A stretch of DNA of 64,000 bases from Algoriphagus sp. A40 (lineage in GTDB: Bacteria > Bacteroidota > Bacteroidia > Cytophagales > Cyclobacteriaceae). Where the stretch lies: assembly GCF_002002735.1 (NCBI RefSeq), contig NZ_MUNY01000039.1, positions 87,243 to 151,242 on the forward strand, in the 5' to 3' direction. Both the position numbers and the translations under genes were made by a program. The first letter of the stretch is position 1, and each line of letters begins with the position of its first letter. Under the pieces are notes generated by a model. That model was given only the letters and a program-made list of their open reading frames with translations. It made no database searches and had not been told where the DNA came from. Below, piece after piece: positions 26,272 through 34,220 of this stretch.

Positions 26272-26613
26272 ATGAAGCCTTCCTTTGAGATTGAATTACT
26301 TGAAGAAGCTGTTAAGTTTTTAGAGGATCTTGACTCCAAAGTCAGAGAAAAGATTTATTACAATTTAAAAAAATCACAATTCGTTGACGACAACGAATTG
26401 TTCAAGAAACTAAATGACTCGATTTGGGAATTCAGAACTCTCTACAATGGTAAAGCTTACAGACTATTTGCCTTTTGGGACAAAATTGGAGGAAAAGATA
26501 CTTTAGTCGTTGCAACTCACGGGATATTGAAAAAGACCCAGAAGACTCCACCAAAGGAAATCAAAAAGGCCGAAGACATCAGAAAACAGTATTTAGAGCA
26601 TAAAAACACCTAA
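26272..26613 (+). CDS. HigB/RelE-superfamily toxin (phage-derived Gp49-like)
   Basis: This 113-aa protein is read from ATG 26272; a TTG at 26227 would add 15 non-conserved residues. The fold pattern is SFEIELLEEAVKFLEDLDSKVREKIYYNLKKSQ, then IWEFRTLYNGKAYRLFAFWDK, then DTLVVATHGILKKTQKTPPKEIKKAEDIRKQYLEHK, as in Gp49-like HigB toxins. Arg and Lys of the central strands are the likely RNA-cleavage residues. The HTH gene begins 2 bp after its stop, giving the toxin-first order of higBA modules. It probably cleaves mRNA on the ribosome when not bound by antitoxin (family knowledge). Confidence 0.88.
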   Translation: MKPSFEIELLEEAVKFLEDLDSKVREKIYYNLKKSQFVDDNELFKKLNDSIWEFRTLYNGKAYRLFAFWDKIGGKDTLVVATHGILKKTQKTPPKEIKKAEDIRKQYLEHKNT

Positions 26614-26615
26614 TC

Positions 26616-26918
26616 ATGGCAGACAAATTCAAAACAGTGCCGCTTGACAAAATGATTGACAAGCATATTGGCAAACCTGGGACTAAGAAACGTGACGCTT
26701 TCGAGAATGAGTTGCGAATTGACCTGTTAGGACAAGCTATAAAAAAGGCTCGGCAAGAACGCAATATGACTCAAGAACAATTAGGAGAACTTGTTGGGGT
26801 ACAAAAAGCGCAAATCTCTAAAATAGAAAACAGTGTAAAAAATGCTCGCTTTGAGACAATCCTAAAAGTGTTTGAGGCTTTAGGTGCAAAAGTGAATTTC
26901 AATGTAGAGCTTGCTTAA
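26616..26918 (+). CDS. HigA-like antitoxin, XRE-family HTH
   Basis: This 100-aa protein has an N-terminal extension (KFKTVPLDKMIDKHIGKPGTKKRDAFENELRIDLLG) and a C-terminal Cro/CI helix-turn-helix (IKKARQERNMTQEQLGELVGVQKAQISKIENSVKNARFETILKVFEALGAKVNFNVEL). This is the standard arrangement of antitoxins paired with Gp49-like toxins. It would neutralise the preceding toxin and repress the shared promoter. No operator was identified. Confidence 0.9.
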   Translation: MADKFKTVPLDKMIDKHIGKPGTKKRDAFENELRIDLLGQAIKKARQERNMTQEQLGELVGVQKAQISKIENSVKNARFETILKVFEALGAKVNFNVELA

Positions 26919-26924
26919 CAGAAC

Positions 26925-27060
26925 ATTAATCACTGAGACTGATCCCTGAAAGTTGACCCCTCCTCCCCTCACGACTTACCATTAACCACTTACCAAAACA
27001 ACTGAGACTGAACACTGCAAGCTGAACCCTGATCACTGAAACCTGATCCCTCTCTGTAAC
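26925..27060. repeat. Degenerate TGATCACTGAGACTGA repeats
   Basis: The gap between the antitoxin gene and 27111 is filled with variants of CACTGAGACTGATCCCTGAAA and ACTGAACACTGCAAGCTGAA. They are similar to those at 24800-24980 and 27780-27830. No gene is seen. Confidence 0.6.
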
Positions 27061-27110
27061 CTCCCCAGTCAATTGGGCATCTAATGAGCTAACAACTTAG
27101 CACTTAACTC

Positions 27111-27692
27111 ATGCCCAAAACCACCTCAATTCCCCTCCGATTCCAACTGATCTGCCTGATTCTAGGACAGCTTTGTTTTGCCCTTTCCACTTTTTTCTGG
27201 ATAGATGCGGGCACCTATTCAGTCAATTCTGCCACCTGGATGTTTTTCTCCATGGTCTTTTGGGCCTTGGGTTGGATGGGTTTGTTTGGAATGCTCGCCG
27301 AGCAGATGCCCATTTACTCCAAACTGGGCTTGCTTTATGCCCTTTATGGAACTTTCGGAGGAGCAGCTTTTGCCATGGAAGGCTTGTTTATTGAGACGTT
27401 TGATCTTTCAGAAAAAGCAGGAGTGGAAGCATCCGAAATTTTCCCCCTCCAGTTCAACCTAGTCCTGTATCAAAGCGGCCCGGCATTCCCGCTTTCCCTG
27501 TTGATCCTGGGAATCGTCCTTGCTTACCGTAAAAAGGTCACTTGGCCAGCTGGCATTTTACTCTCTTTTTCAGGAATCTCCTTTCCAGTAGGCAGGATTC
27601 TCCGGAAAGTGGAAATTGCCCATGCGACTGATTTTTTGCTTTTGGCAGCGGTTATTTGGATTTCTTTTCAGCTTTTGGGAAAAGAAAGGTAG
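27111..27692 (+). CDS. Multi-pass membrane protein of unknown function
   Basis: This 193-aa protein has about six hydrophobic segments (roughly residues 12-30, 40-62, 70-90, 110-135, 142-158 and 170-188) and few charged residues. LGWMGLFGMLAEQMPIYSKLGLLYALYGTFGG is the most distinctive stretch. No motif was recognised. It is monocistronic and flanked by repeat-rich DNA. The start at ATG 27111 fits the N-terminal charged segment MPKTTSIPLRF. Confidence 0.7.
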   Translation: MPKTTSIPLRFQLICLILGQLCFALSTFFWIDAGTYSVNSATWMFFSMVFWALGWMGLFGMLAEQMPIYSKLGLLYALYGTFGGAAFAMEGLFIETFDLSEKAGVEASEIFPLQFNLVLYQSGPAFPLSLLILGIVLAYRKKVTWPAGILLSFSGISFPVGRILRKVEIAHATDFLLLAAVIWISFQLLGKER

Positions 27693-28126
27693 ACAAACCG
27701 ACAAGGCAATGTATTTTAGTTATTACCAGACATATTTCAACTACTTACTTCTCACGACTTACCTTTTCCCACTTACCAAAACGACTGCCACAGATCACTG
27801 AGACTGATCACGGCCTACTGAGACTGAACACTAAAATGGAACCTTTCCCCCTTCCTATTTGTCAAAGGTTTGGCATTTGAGATTACATTGCCTACTTTGG
27901 TTTTACCGATGCTTACCTCCAACAACATAACCCCTTCCGACTTTTTGGTCACTGACCGCAGATTCTGCCGGACAGTCTGGGGGATGCTTGTATCTCACAG
28001 CAAGGCCTTTATCAGCTAACCCTCCGTTGGGTACTTAAACGGAGGGCTCAATTCCCGTCTTTTTCTATTCATTTATCCACTTCCTGTATTTCCCCTGGAA
28101 GTGAAAATCTATTTACATACCTTATT
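27693..28126. other. Gene-free 434-bp interval
   Basis: It contains a short run of ACTGAGACTGATCACGG and ACTGAGACTGAACACT repeats (27798-27832) and a 9-bp hairpin CCCTCCGTT / AACGGAGGG at 28020-28046, followed by a weakly T-rich stretch. The hairpin could be a terminator or another palindromic repeat. Nothing else was recognised. Confidence 0.55.
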
Positions 28127-28519
28127 ATGCAACCGATCATTTCTGAAACTGATTATAAATCCATCTATTCCCTAATCCAGGATCTGCCGGCAAGCCAGCG
28201 AACCAAGGAAATGGGACAGCTTCAACGCGAACTGAATTCTGCCCTGCGTGTGGCAGATGAAAAACTTGGGGAGGACATTATCCGCCTCAATTCCTATTTC
28301 GAAGTTAAGGATATGGGAACAGGCAAAACGCTCCAACTCCATCTGGTGATGCCCAAAATTGCTGACCTGAGCCAGCAAAAAATCTCGATTCTGAGTCCCC
28401 TGGGCGTGGCCCTGATTGGATTCAGAGAAGGAATGCTTGTAGAATGGGTACTCCCTGGAGGACCTAAGAAACTGAAGATTCTGAAAGTTGTGAATACCGT
28501 TCAGCTAGAACGGCTCTAA
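28127..28519 (+). CDS. Rnk / GreA-GreB C-terminal family protein
   Basis: This 130-aa protein has a short N-terminal helical part (SETDYKSIYSLIQDLPASQRTKEMGQLQRELNSALRV) followed by the GreA/GreB C-terminal domain (IIRLNSYFEVKDMGTGKTLQLHLVMPKIADLSQQKISILSPLGVALIGFREGMLVEWVLPGGPKKLKILKV). The short coiled coil fits Rnk-type proteins that bind RNA polymerase without transcript-cleavage activity. The gene 22 bp downstream runs in the same direction. Confidence 0.85.
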   Translation: MQPIISETDYKSIYSLIQDLPASQRTKEMGQLQRELNSALRVADEKLGEDIIRLNSYFEVKDMGTGKTLQLHLVMPKIADLSQQKISILSPLGVALIGFREGMLVEWVLPGGPKKLKILKVVNTVQLERL

Positions 28520-28541
28520 TTCCTTCAAAATTCCCGAAACT

Positions 28542-29162
28542 ATGAAATGGACATACTGCATTCCCAACAAAATGGGCACCTCTATCCTGCTGATGGGGGC
28601 TTTGGTTTTGGTCTTGGTCAACAACCTGAAAGAGCGGGCAAATTCCAAACAACTGAAGACCGCCTTTGAATCGATCTACGAAGACCGGCTTATGGCGGAG
28701 ACGTACCTCTTCCGACTGACCCACGAGCTTCATCAAATCGAGGAATTGTTGAAAAGCCCGAAGCCCGGACAAAAAGAAAAACTCTTCGAGAAAATTGATG
28801 AAATAGAGCAAATCAATCTACTCTACCTGGAGACAAAACTGACGGCTATAGAAGACCAACGTTTTGAGCACTTCGAAAAACAGACCTGGGACTTGACCCG
28901 CGCCTTACAGTCCCAAAGTTTTGAAATTGCACAATCCAAAATAAAGGAAGCCCTAAGGGATCTTCAGCTGTTGTCGGATATTCAAGTCTTGGAAGCACAG
29001 GGCCTTTTGGCACAAACCCAGCGGATCTTCAGCTCCGGTTCGCTCAGTTCCCAGTTTGAAATCGGCTTGGTCATCGTCCTGGGCCTGATGATTCAATCGA
29101 TCCTGTTTGCTTCCAAAACGCTTCAGGAACGGAAATCCTTTTCTCCCGAAAACCTGAACTGA
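28542..29162 (+). CDS. Membrane protein with MCP-like four-helix-bundle sensor domain
   Basis: This 206-aa protein has a transmembrane helix near the N-terminus (about 10-26), a long helical extracytoplasmic region (about 30-170) with heptad-like content (FESIYEDRLMAETYLFRLTHELHQIEELL), and a second helix (about 172-192). This is the layout of a 4HB_MCP sensor without any cytoplasmic signalling domain. It ends in a rho-independent terminator at 29175. Function is unknown. It may sense through a partner, perhaps co-transcribed with the Rnk-like gene. Confidence 0.7.
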   Translation: MKWTYCIPNKMGTSILLMGALVLVLVNNLKERANSKQLKTAFESIYEDRLMAETYLFRLTHELHQIEELLKSPKPGQKEKLFEKIDEIEQINLLYLETKLTAIEDQRFEHFEKQTWDLTRALQSQSFEIAQSKIKEALRDLQLLSDIQVLEAQGLLAQTQRIFSSGSLSSQFEIGLVIVLGLMIQSILFASKTLQERKSFSPENLN

Positions 29163-29174
29163 ACCTAATTAAAG

Positions 29175-29208
29175 AACCTTTGAAACACTGTTTTTCAAAG
29201 GTTTTTTT
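29175..29208 (+). terminator. Rho-independent terminator after the 28542 gene
   Basis: An 11-bp stem (AACCTTTGAAA / TTTCAAAGGTT, 29175-29185 and 29193-29203) is followed directly by a T-run. It lies 12 bp past the stop at 29162. Confidence 0.85.
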
Positions 29209-29382
29209 ATGATCGGATTTTGCGCTGGAGAATTAGAAAATCACTTAATCGGTAAGCCTATTATTATTTCCCACTTTCTTGACACTAACCAAATATTTCC
29301 AATTTTTGAATCCATTCCGAACAGCTGTGGACTGTTGTCCGTCGACTGTTGACGATAATCCGAAAACCCAATTCTCTCTAAA

Positions 29383-29721
29383 ATGATCAACTACCACGAC
29401 AAAACCTTCCGACCTGTCCAAAACTCCGAAAACGGGGAAACATCTGCCGAAACCATTTTTCATTACCGGCAGGAAGGGACTATTTTAACCTCAGACTATT
29501 CCGGTGGAAAAATAAAAAAAGGTCACCTGATCGGACTGGTGGATGAGCAAGGCCAAATTGAAATGCGCTACCATCAGGTCAATTCCCAAAACGAATTGAT
29601 GACCGGAATTTGCCGGTCTGTACCCGAACTGCTTCCCAACGGGAAAATCAGACTGCACGAGACCTGGCAATGGACTTCGGGAGATCAATCCAAGGGAAAT
29701 TCGATTTTGGAGGAAATCTGA
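29383..29721 (+). CDS. Conserved small protein (often labelled n-acetylglutamate synthase in Bacteroidota)
   Basis: This 112-aa cytoplasmic protein has the pattern MINYHDKTFRPVQNSENGE, TIFHYRQEGTILTSDYSGGKIKKGHLIGLVDEQGQIEMRYHQVN and IRLHETWQWTSGDQSKGNSILEE. Homologous Bacteroidota proteins often carry the name n-acetylglutamate synthase, from memory. The beta-rich sequence, however, shows no GNAT acetyl-CoA motif (no Q/RxxGxG/A), so the enzymatic name is doubtful. A strong terminator hairpin follows at 29735. Confidence 0.82.
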   Translation: MINYHDKTFRPVQNSENGETSAETIFHYRQEGTILTSDYSGGKIKKGHLIGLVDEQGQIEMRYHQVNSQNELMTGICRSVPELLPNGKIRLHETWQWTSGDQSKGNSILEEI

Positions 29722-29734
29722 AGAGTTCGGAATT

Positions 29735-29767
29735 AGACCTTCCAGGTTTTGAAAACCTGGAAGGTCT
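29735..29767 (+). terminator. Strong hairpin terminator after 29721
   Basis: A 16-bp perfect stem (AGACCTTCCAGGTTTT at 29735-29750, AAAACCTGGAAGGTCT at 29752-29767) is followed by TTCTCTTCC. It is bidirectional in form and resembles the hairpin at 4160-4191, so it could be a copy of an interspersed palindrome used as terminator. Confidence 0.7.
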
Positions 29768-29956
29768 TTCTCTTCCCCAAAAAATTATTCATCAAAACCC
29801 AAAAAAGTGTTTCCTACTTCGAATCCTTAAAAAGTCTTGCCATTTCGTGATTTTTTCTCCTTTTTTCCAGAATTAAATTTCATCGATGTAGCATTGGAGA
29901 AACTATTCCCGTCTGGTTTTCAACCAAGGTTTTTTCCTCAACCAAACTTTTCGCTT

Positions 29957-31213
29957 ATGACTACTTCAAGATTGTACCCGCTGCTTTGGATTTTGATGAT
30001 CTCGGTCCTAACACTTTCCTGCCAGGACGAAATCACCACGACTTACACCCACCGGACGATGATGCCGGTTTATCTGGAAATGAGTGATATCCGTGCGAGA
30101 ACCATAACAGTGGAACCACCGCAGGAATTGGACAGTCCCGGTAAAATCTACATCTACGGAAACTACCTGCTCATCAACGAGCCAACCAAGGGTATCCATA
30201 TCCTGGACAATTCCAATCCCTCCAATCCGGTCAACAAGAACTTTATTCCTATCGAAGGAAATGTGGACTTGGCTGTAAACAGCAATATCCTCTATGCTGA
30301 CAACTATGTAGATTTGCTGGCTTTTGACATCAGCAACCTTAATAATATCAAGCTTGTCAAGCGTGTTGAGGACGTCTTTACTCACATGTACCGCCATGAT
30401 ACCGGGCAGATCATCACCTTCAAAGACACTGTGATTACTTCCGAAAATGCCTATTGGGGCTGTGCAAACTGTGAGTTCTTCACAATGGATGCGAGCCGAA
30501 GTTTCGCTGCAAACTATTCTGCAGCGGCCCAGAGTTACGGCACCGGAGGATCGATGGCGAGATTTACCCTGGCCAATGAGCACCTCTATGCCGTGGACGA
30601 ATCGACAATGCGGGTATTTGACGTAAAAAATGCCGCAGAACCCAAGTTTGTCAAGCCGATAGATCTGGGTTGGGGCATCGAGACCATCTTTCCATTTCAG
30701 AACAAACTCTTTATCGGTTCGAACCGTGGCATGCATATCTATGATGCTTCAACTCCAAGTAGTCCTACAAGAATGGCTGTGTACGAGCACATAGTAGCCT
30801 GCGATCCTGTAGTGGTCAATGAGGATTTTGCCTTTGTCACATTGCGCAGCGGTAACTTCTGCGTCAACAATATCAACCAACTTCAGGTCATCAACATCGA
30901 AGATCCTTACAAACCTTACATGATGAAGTCCTATCCCATGCTCAATCCGCACGGACTCGGGCTGGCTGGCGACAACCTCTTTGTCGCAGAAGGGAAGCAT
31001 GGACTGAAAAGCTTCAAGGTAACTGATGTCTTGAAAATCGACCAAAACCAAATGGAGTTTTTGGAATCCATGAAAGCTGTTGATCTGATTCCAGGACCCA
31101 AGTCCCTGATCGTGATCGGCCCGGATGGGGTTTGCCAGTTTGACTACAGCACACCCTCCAAGCTTATTAGACTGAGCTGCATTGATGTGAAAAATCCGGT
31201 GGTGATCAAGTAA
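29957..31213 (+). CDS. LVIVD-repeat surface lipoprotein
   Basis: This 418-aa protein is read from ATG 29957, which gives a proper lipoprotein signal (PLLWILMISVLTLSCQDE, Cys about residue 20); the longer frame from 29837 would bury the signal. The repeats characteristic of LVIVD/propeller proteins are visible: GIHILDNSNPSNPVNKNFIPIEGNVDLAVNSNILYADNYVDLLAFDIS, MRVFDVKNAAEPKFVKPIDL, MHIYDASTPSSPTRMAVYEH and LQVINIEDPYKPYMMKSYPM. Two cysteines lie in YWGCANCEFF (CxxC). It is likely anchored in the outer membrane; ligand is unknown. Confidence 0.87.
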   Translation: MTTSRLYPLLWILMISVLTLSCQDEITTTYTHRTMMPVYLEMSDIRARTITVEPPQELDSPGKIYIYGNYLLINEPTKGIHILDNSNPSNPVNKNFIPIEGNVDLAVNSNILYADNYVDLLAFDISNLNNIKLVKRVEDVFTHMYRHDTGQIITFKDTVITSENAYWGCANCEFFTMDASRSFAANYSAAAQSYGTGGSMARFTLANEHLYAVDESTMRVFDVKNAAEPKFVKPIDLGWGIETIFPFQNKLFIGSNRGMHIYDASTPSSPTRMAVYEHIVACDPVVVNEDFAFVTLRSGNFCVNNINQLQVINIEDPYKPYMMKSYPMLNPHGLGLAGDNLFVAEGKHGLKSFKVTDVLKIDQNQMEFLESMKAVDLIPGPKSLIVIGPDGVCQFDYSTPSKLIRLSCIDVKNPVVIK

Positions 31214-31239
31214 ACAGTGGGCAACGAGCAGTTCCAGTC

Positions 31240-31345
31240 TTTTAGACCCTTCGACTCCTCTCAGGGTGACAGTCGTGTCAGGCTGAGCACCTGACCAACG
31301 AGAGTTGGGAAGTCGAAGCCAGTCGCAGTAGCCAGTCGCAGTAAT
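31240..31345. repeat. Interspersed repeat of the CTTCGACTCC / CTGAGCACCTGACC family
   Basis: CCCTTCGACTCCTCTCAGGG is followed by TGACAGTCGTGTCAGG, CTGAGCACCTGACCAACGAG, AGTTGGGAAGTCGAAG and a tandem CCAGTCGCAGTA pair. The central part repeats 22483-22521 almost exactly. GTCGAAG and CTTCGAC at the ends form an inverted pair, so the whole can fold into a long stem. It lies between the LVIVD gene and the gene at 31440. Confidence 0.7.
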
Positions 31346-31439
31346 TGTGTACACCGGAAATATTTCATCTGTGAAAATCTGTGACATCTGTGAGAAAATC
31401 CTTATCCTTTCCAATGAAAGCATTATTCAGAAATAGAAA

Positions 31440-32063
31440 ATGAAAGTTAGCTTCTTGTTTCTAAGCATTTTTGTTTTGACCCTTTCCACAGGATATGGTC
31501 AGGAAAAAGTCTATTACAATCAGACGGAATTTGGGGCGATGTTTGGCAGAGTTGAGAGCCAATGGAGCGGAGACACAGAAGAAAGGATCAATTTTTCAAT
31601 GCTGACATTTCACGGTGCCCGGATTTCCAAACATCATGTAGTGGGGTTTTCTCTCGGTTTTGATCACTATGAAAACCTGTCCATTATCCCAATCGCCTTG
31701 GGTTGGAGAGGGTTTTTTGGCAAAGATGGCAGAGCACAGTTGATTGGAGGATTTGACATCGGAGGCGGATCGACGATTTTGGAAAAGGGAGAAGAATCCG
31801 AATGGGGTAAGAGTTGGTACGAAGGAGGAATCATGGCAAGTCCTTCGGTCGGTGCTTTTTTCCCAGGCAAAAAAGGGAAAACAGCCCTGACAGTCACCAT
31901 CGCCTACAAAAGACAGGAACTTGCCTATTACCAGGGCTCTTATGAGCAGGTTGGTACCCAAAGGCCAATTATCATCTCCCAGCTTCCTCCGGGATATAAT
32001 TCGATGACTGAGACGGACTACCTATTTCAGAGTTTGGTTTTAAGGATGGGTTTCAGTTTTTGA
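31440..32063 (+). CDS. Exported protein, probable small outer-membrane beta-barrel
   Basis: This 207-aa protein has a signal peptide (LFLSIFVLTLSTGYGQ). Alternating amphipathic strands (MLTFHGARISKHHVVGFSLGFDHYE, IPIALGWRGFFGKDGRAQLIGGFDIGGGS, ALTVTIAYKRQELAYYQ) lead to the final strand SLVLRMGFSF ending in Phe, as in outer membrane barrels. No function is assigned. Confidence 0.72.
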   Translation: MKVSFLFLSIFVLTLSTGYGQEKVYYNQTEFGAMFGRVESQWSGDTEERINFSMLTFHGARISKHHVVGFSLGFDHYENLSIIPIALGWRGFFGKDGRAQLIGGFDIGGGSTILEKGEESEWGKSWYEGGIMASPSVGAFFPGKKGKTALTVTIAYKRQELAYYQGSYEQVGTQRPIIISQLPPGYNSMTETDYLFQSLVLRMGFSF

Positions 32064-32205
32064 TCAACCAGATATTAACCGGCACAATCATCCACAGTCA
32101 TTTTTGATTTTTAGGAGAAACCTGAAATTTTCAAACTTACCGGCCTAACCAAAATTCCAACAGGTGATTTCAATAAACCTCGTATTCCTACTATATTGAG
32201 AACCT

Positions 32206-32775
32206 ATGTCCGAAAAGGTATTTTTTAGAACCCGTCTCTATTTTACTGGATTTGCAACGCTCGCTATCGCAGCCCTTTTAACCTGGAATTATTTCAATGG
32301 TGGCGTGCCAAGCCATCATGTACTGGCAGATGAAAGCCTACCACTTATTTCCAATTGGTGGGGAGCGCTTTTGATTCCATCGCTGACCTGGTTTCTCACT
32401 TATCGAATTCAAAAGAGAGTTTATCACAAAAGAAATCATGAACCCTCAAAGCAACTCAACCAAGCTTGGTTCGGCTTTGTGGCAGCTTTAATTTTCGGAT
32501 CTCTTCTCGCTGCCTTTTTCACTTTTGGTTTCTCGGATTTGCCAGGTTATATGCTGTTGGGATTGCTCCTTGCTGCATTATTTCTCCCAATCTATCGGGC
32601 AGAATGTTTGTTGGGATTTGTTTTTGGAATGACTTACACGTTTGGAGCCGTCCTTCCAACGCTGGTAGGATGCATCCTTGCGCTTATAGGAGCTGCAATC
32701 TACCTGCTTATCCGACGAGGAATAATCTTTCTAAGCTCCAAATTGGTTCCAAGTTTTTCTGCTGATAAAAAATAG
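32206..32775 (+). CDS. Multi-pass membrane protein of unknown function
   Basis: This 189-aa protein has about five hydrophobic segments (roughly residues 10-28, 46-66, 88-112, 115-135 and 142-175). The sequence between helices 2 and 3 is basic (IQKRVYHKRNHEPSKQLNQ). No motif was recognised. It is monocistronic. Confidence 0.65.
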   Translation: MSEKVFFRTRLYFTGFATLAIAALLTWNYFNGGVPSHHVLADESLPLISNWWGALLIPSLTWFLTYRIQKRVYHKRNHEPSKQLNQAWFGFVAALIFGSLLAAFFTFGFSDLPGYMLLGLLLAALFLPIYRAECLLGFVFGMTYTFGAVLPTLVGCILALIGAAIYLLIRRGIIFLSSKLVPSFSADKK

Positions 32776-33085
32776 ACAACCGAAATTGGAAACAATTGCT
32801 GGTTTATGGTTTGAAAGTTAAGGCACAGGGAAATCGCTTTTGAAATTTATATCACCCCTTGCGGGGTTTAAATGAATGCTTAGCCAATCGATCCTATTAT
32901 AATTCCAGCCATACTGGCTTTTAAATCCCGAAGGGATTACAGGATTATAGCTTTAAATGGGTTTCTTATGTAGGGTAACCCCAAAGGGGTGACATCATTT
33001 TTATCGAAAATGGTAAATGCGATTTCCCTGAGCTAAAGGCAATGTCCTGTTCGAGATTTGCAATCTCGAACCTTGATGATAGGAT
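32776..33085. repeat. Gene-free interval with palindromic repeats
   Basis: ATCACCCCTTGCGGGGTTTAAA, TTAAATCCCGAAGGGATTAC and ACCCCAAAGGGGTGACATC (32850-33000) form a compound palindromic element. It is followed by TTCGAGATTTGCAATCTCGAA (33050-33070), a module shared with 7225-7377 and 9765-9800. No gene is seen. Confidence 0.65.
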
Positions 33086-34171
33086 TTACAATCCGTCTAA
33101 ATTCAGCCCAAACCACTTCACAGCATTGTGGTAATAGATCTTGTCCACCACTTCTTTTGGAAGTTTCAGGCCTTGGAATGCCCCGTTGACATCCGCCGAT
33201 TCCATCGATTCCTCACTGACCAAATATTTCCAGTCCTTTTGCCAGGTGGCGATTGTGTTGGTTTTGAATTTTTCCGGATCGGGATTTCCTGAAATCCCCA
33301 AGTCAGTTCCATAGATAATCCGGTCTTGGTATTTGATCATAAAGTTTCTGACTTTTTCGCGGTCCTTTTGACTTTGAAACTGGAGGTGTCCAATTCGGGC
33401 GGCCATATCAACAGCCATGTTGGGAAATCGGTCCAATCGTTTGGCGAGTTCGTCCACGTTCCATTCCACACTTCCCAGATGTGCTCCGACAAAGCGGATT
33501 TCGGGGAATTTTGCAAGCAAATTATCCCGTGCCTCCACCTGCTGCTCGTAACTGGGATATTCCGGATGGAGATACATGTGGTACTCAGGATGTCTTGAAA
33601 AATAGCTCCTGTCATTGTTTACGGTCATTTCCTCCAGCGGCAGCCAGCAGTTTCTGGGTTCGCCAAGATGCGCCATCAGCGTTTTGCCCTGATCTTGGAC
33701 AAACTGAAATATCGGCTCCAGCCTAGGATGATCTGCCATGATGAAATCTCCATTTTCATCCTTGTACGTCATCCCGATGTTTTTCCAGATTTTGATCCCA
33801 ATAGCCCCTTGGTCAAAGGTCTTTTTGATTCGATCGATTTCATTCTGGGCCCAGTTGGGATCAGTCCAGCCTTCGAGGGAAATGGTGGAAAGAAAGTCAA
33901 TGTAATCCGGATTTTGACCTTTTTGGTGCAATGCAAGTCGGATTTGCTCTTCTAATGGAGGATAGTCTGGAACATCCACACTTACGGTAAGCAGGTGGAA
34001 ATTGGAGCTTTTAGCCGCCTCCGTCAATGCGGTACTTTCTGAATTGTGATGCGTATGGGTATCGATCTTTTTTACATTGGAAAAGTCCTCCAAAGAATAA
34101 AAATCGACTTTTTCCTCCTGGATCAGGAGAGCCAAAGCAGCAATGAAAAAAGGAAAAACCGAATCTATCAT
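33086..34171 (-). CDS. Exported amidohydrolase-family metal-dependent hydrolase
   Basis: This 361-aa protein has a hydrophobic N-terminus (SVFPFFIAALALLIQ) suggesting export or anchoring. The TIM-barrel metal motifs are KIDTHTHHN (His39 and His41), FDQGAIGIKIWKNIGM (possible bridging Lys), TLMAHLGEPR, FVGAHLGSVEW and IIYGTDLGISG (late Asp). This is the amidohydrolase_2 (TIM-barrel decarboxylase-like) subgroup. The substrate is unknown. The last codons (GL, TAA) fall inside the repeat module AGGATTTACAATCCG, so a repeat supplies the stop codon. It is divergent from the sterol desaturase gene with a shared promoter gap of about 49 bp. Confidence 0.85.
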   Translation of the reverse strand: MIDSVFPFFIAALALLIQEEKVDFYSLEDFSNVKKIDTHTHHNSESTALTEAAKSSNFHLLTVSVDVPDYPPLEEQIRLALHQKGQNPDYIDFLSTISLEGWTDPNWAQNEIDRIKKTFDQGAIGIKIWKNIGMTYKDENGDFIMADHPRLEPIFQFVQDQGKTLMAHLGEPRNCWLPLEEMTVNNDRSYFSRHPEYHMYLHPEYPSYEQQVEARDNLLAKFPEIRFVGAHLGSVEWNVDELAKRLDRFPNMAVDMAARIGHLQFQSQKDREKVRNFMIKYQDRIIYGTDLGISGNPDPEKFKTNTIATWQKDWKYLVSEESMESADVNGAFQGLKLPKEVVDKIYYHNAVKWFGLNLDGL

Positions 34172-34220
34172 GAACTTTATTTTGTTGTTAAAAGATACAA
34201 TGATTTTTCATCTTTGGACT

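Noticed and set aside
29837..29956. N-terminal extension of the LVIVD lipoprotein
   Set aside because: It would place 40 unconserved residues before an intact lipoprotein signal peptide; the start at 29957 is better.
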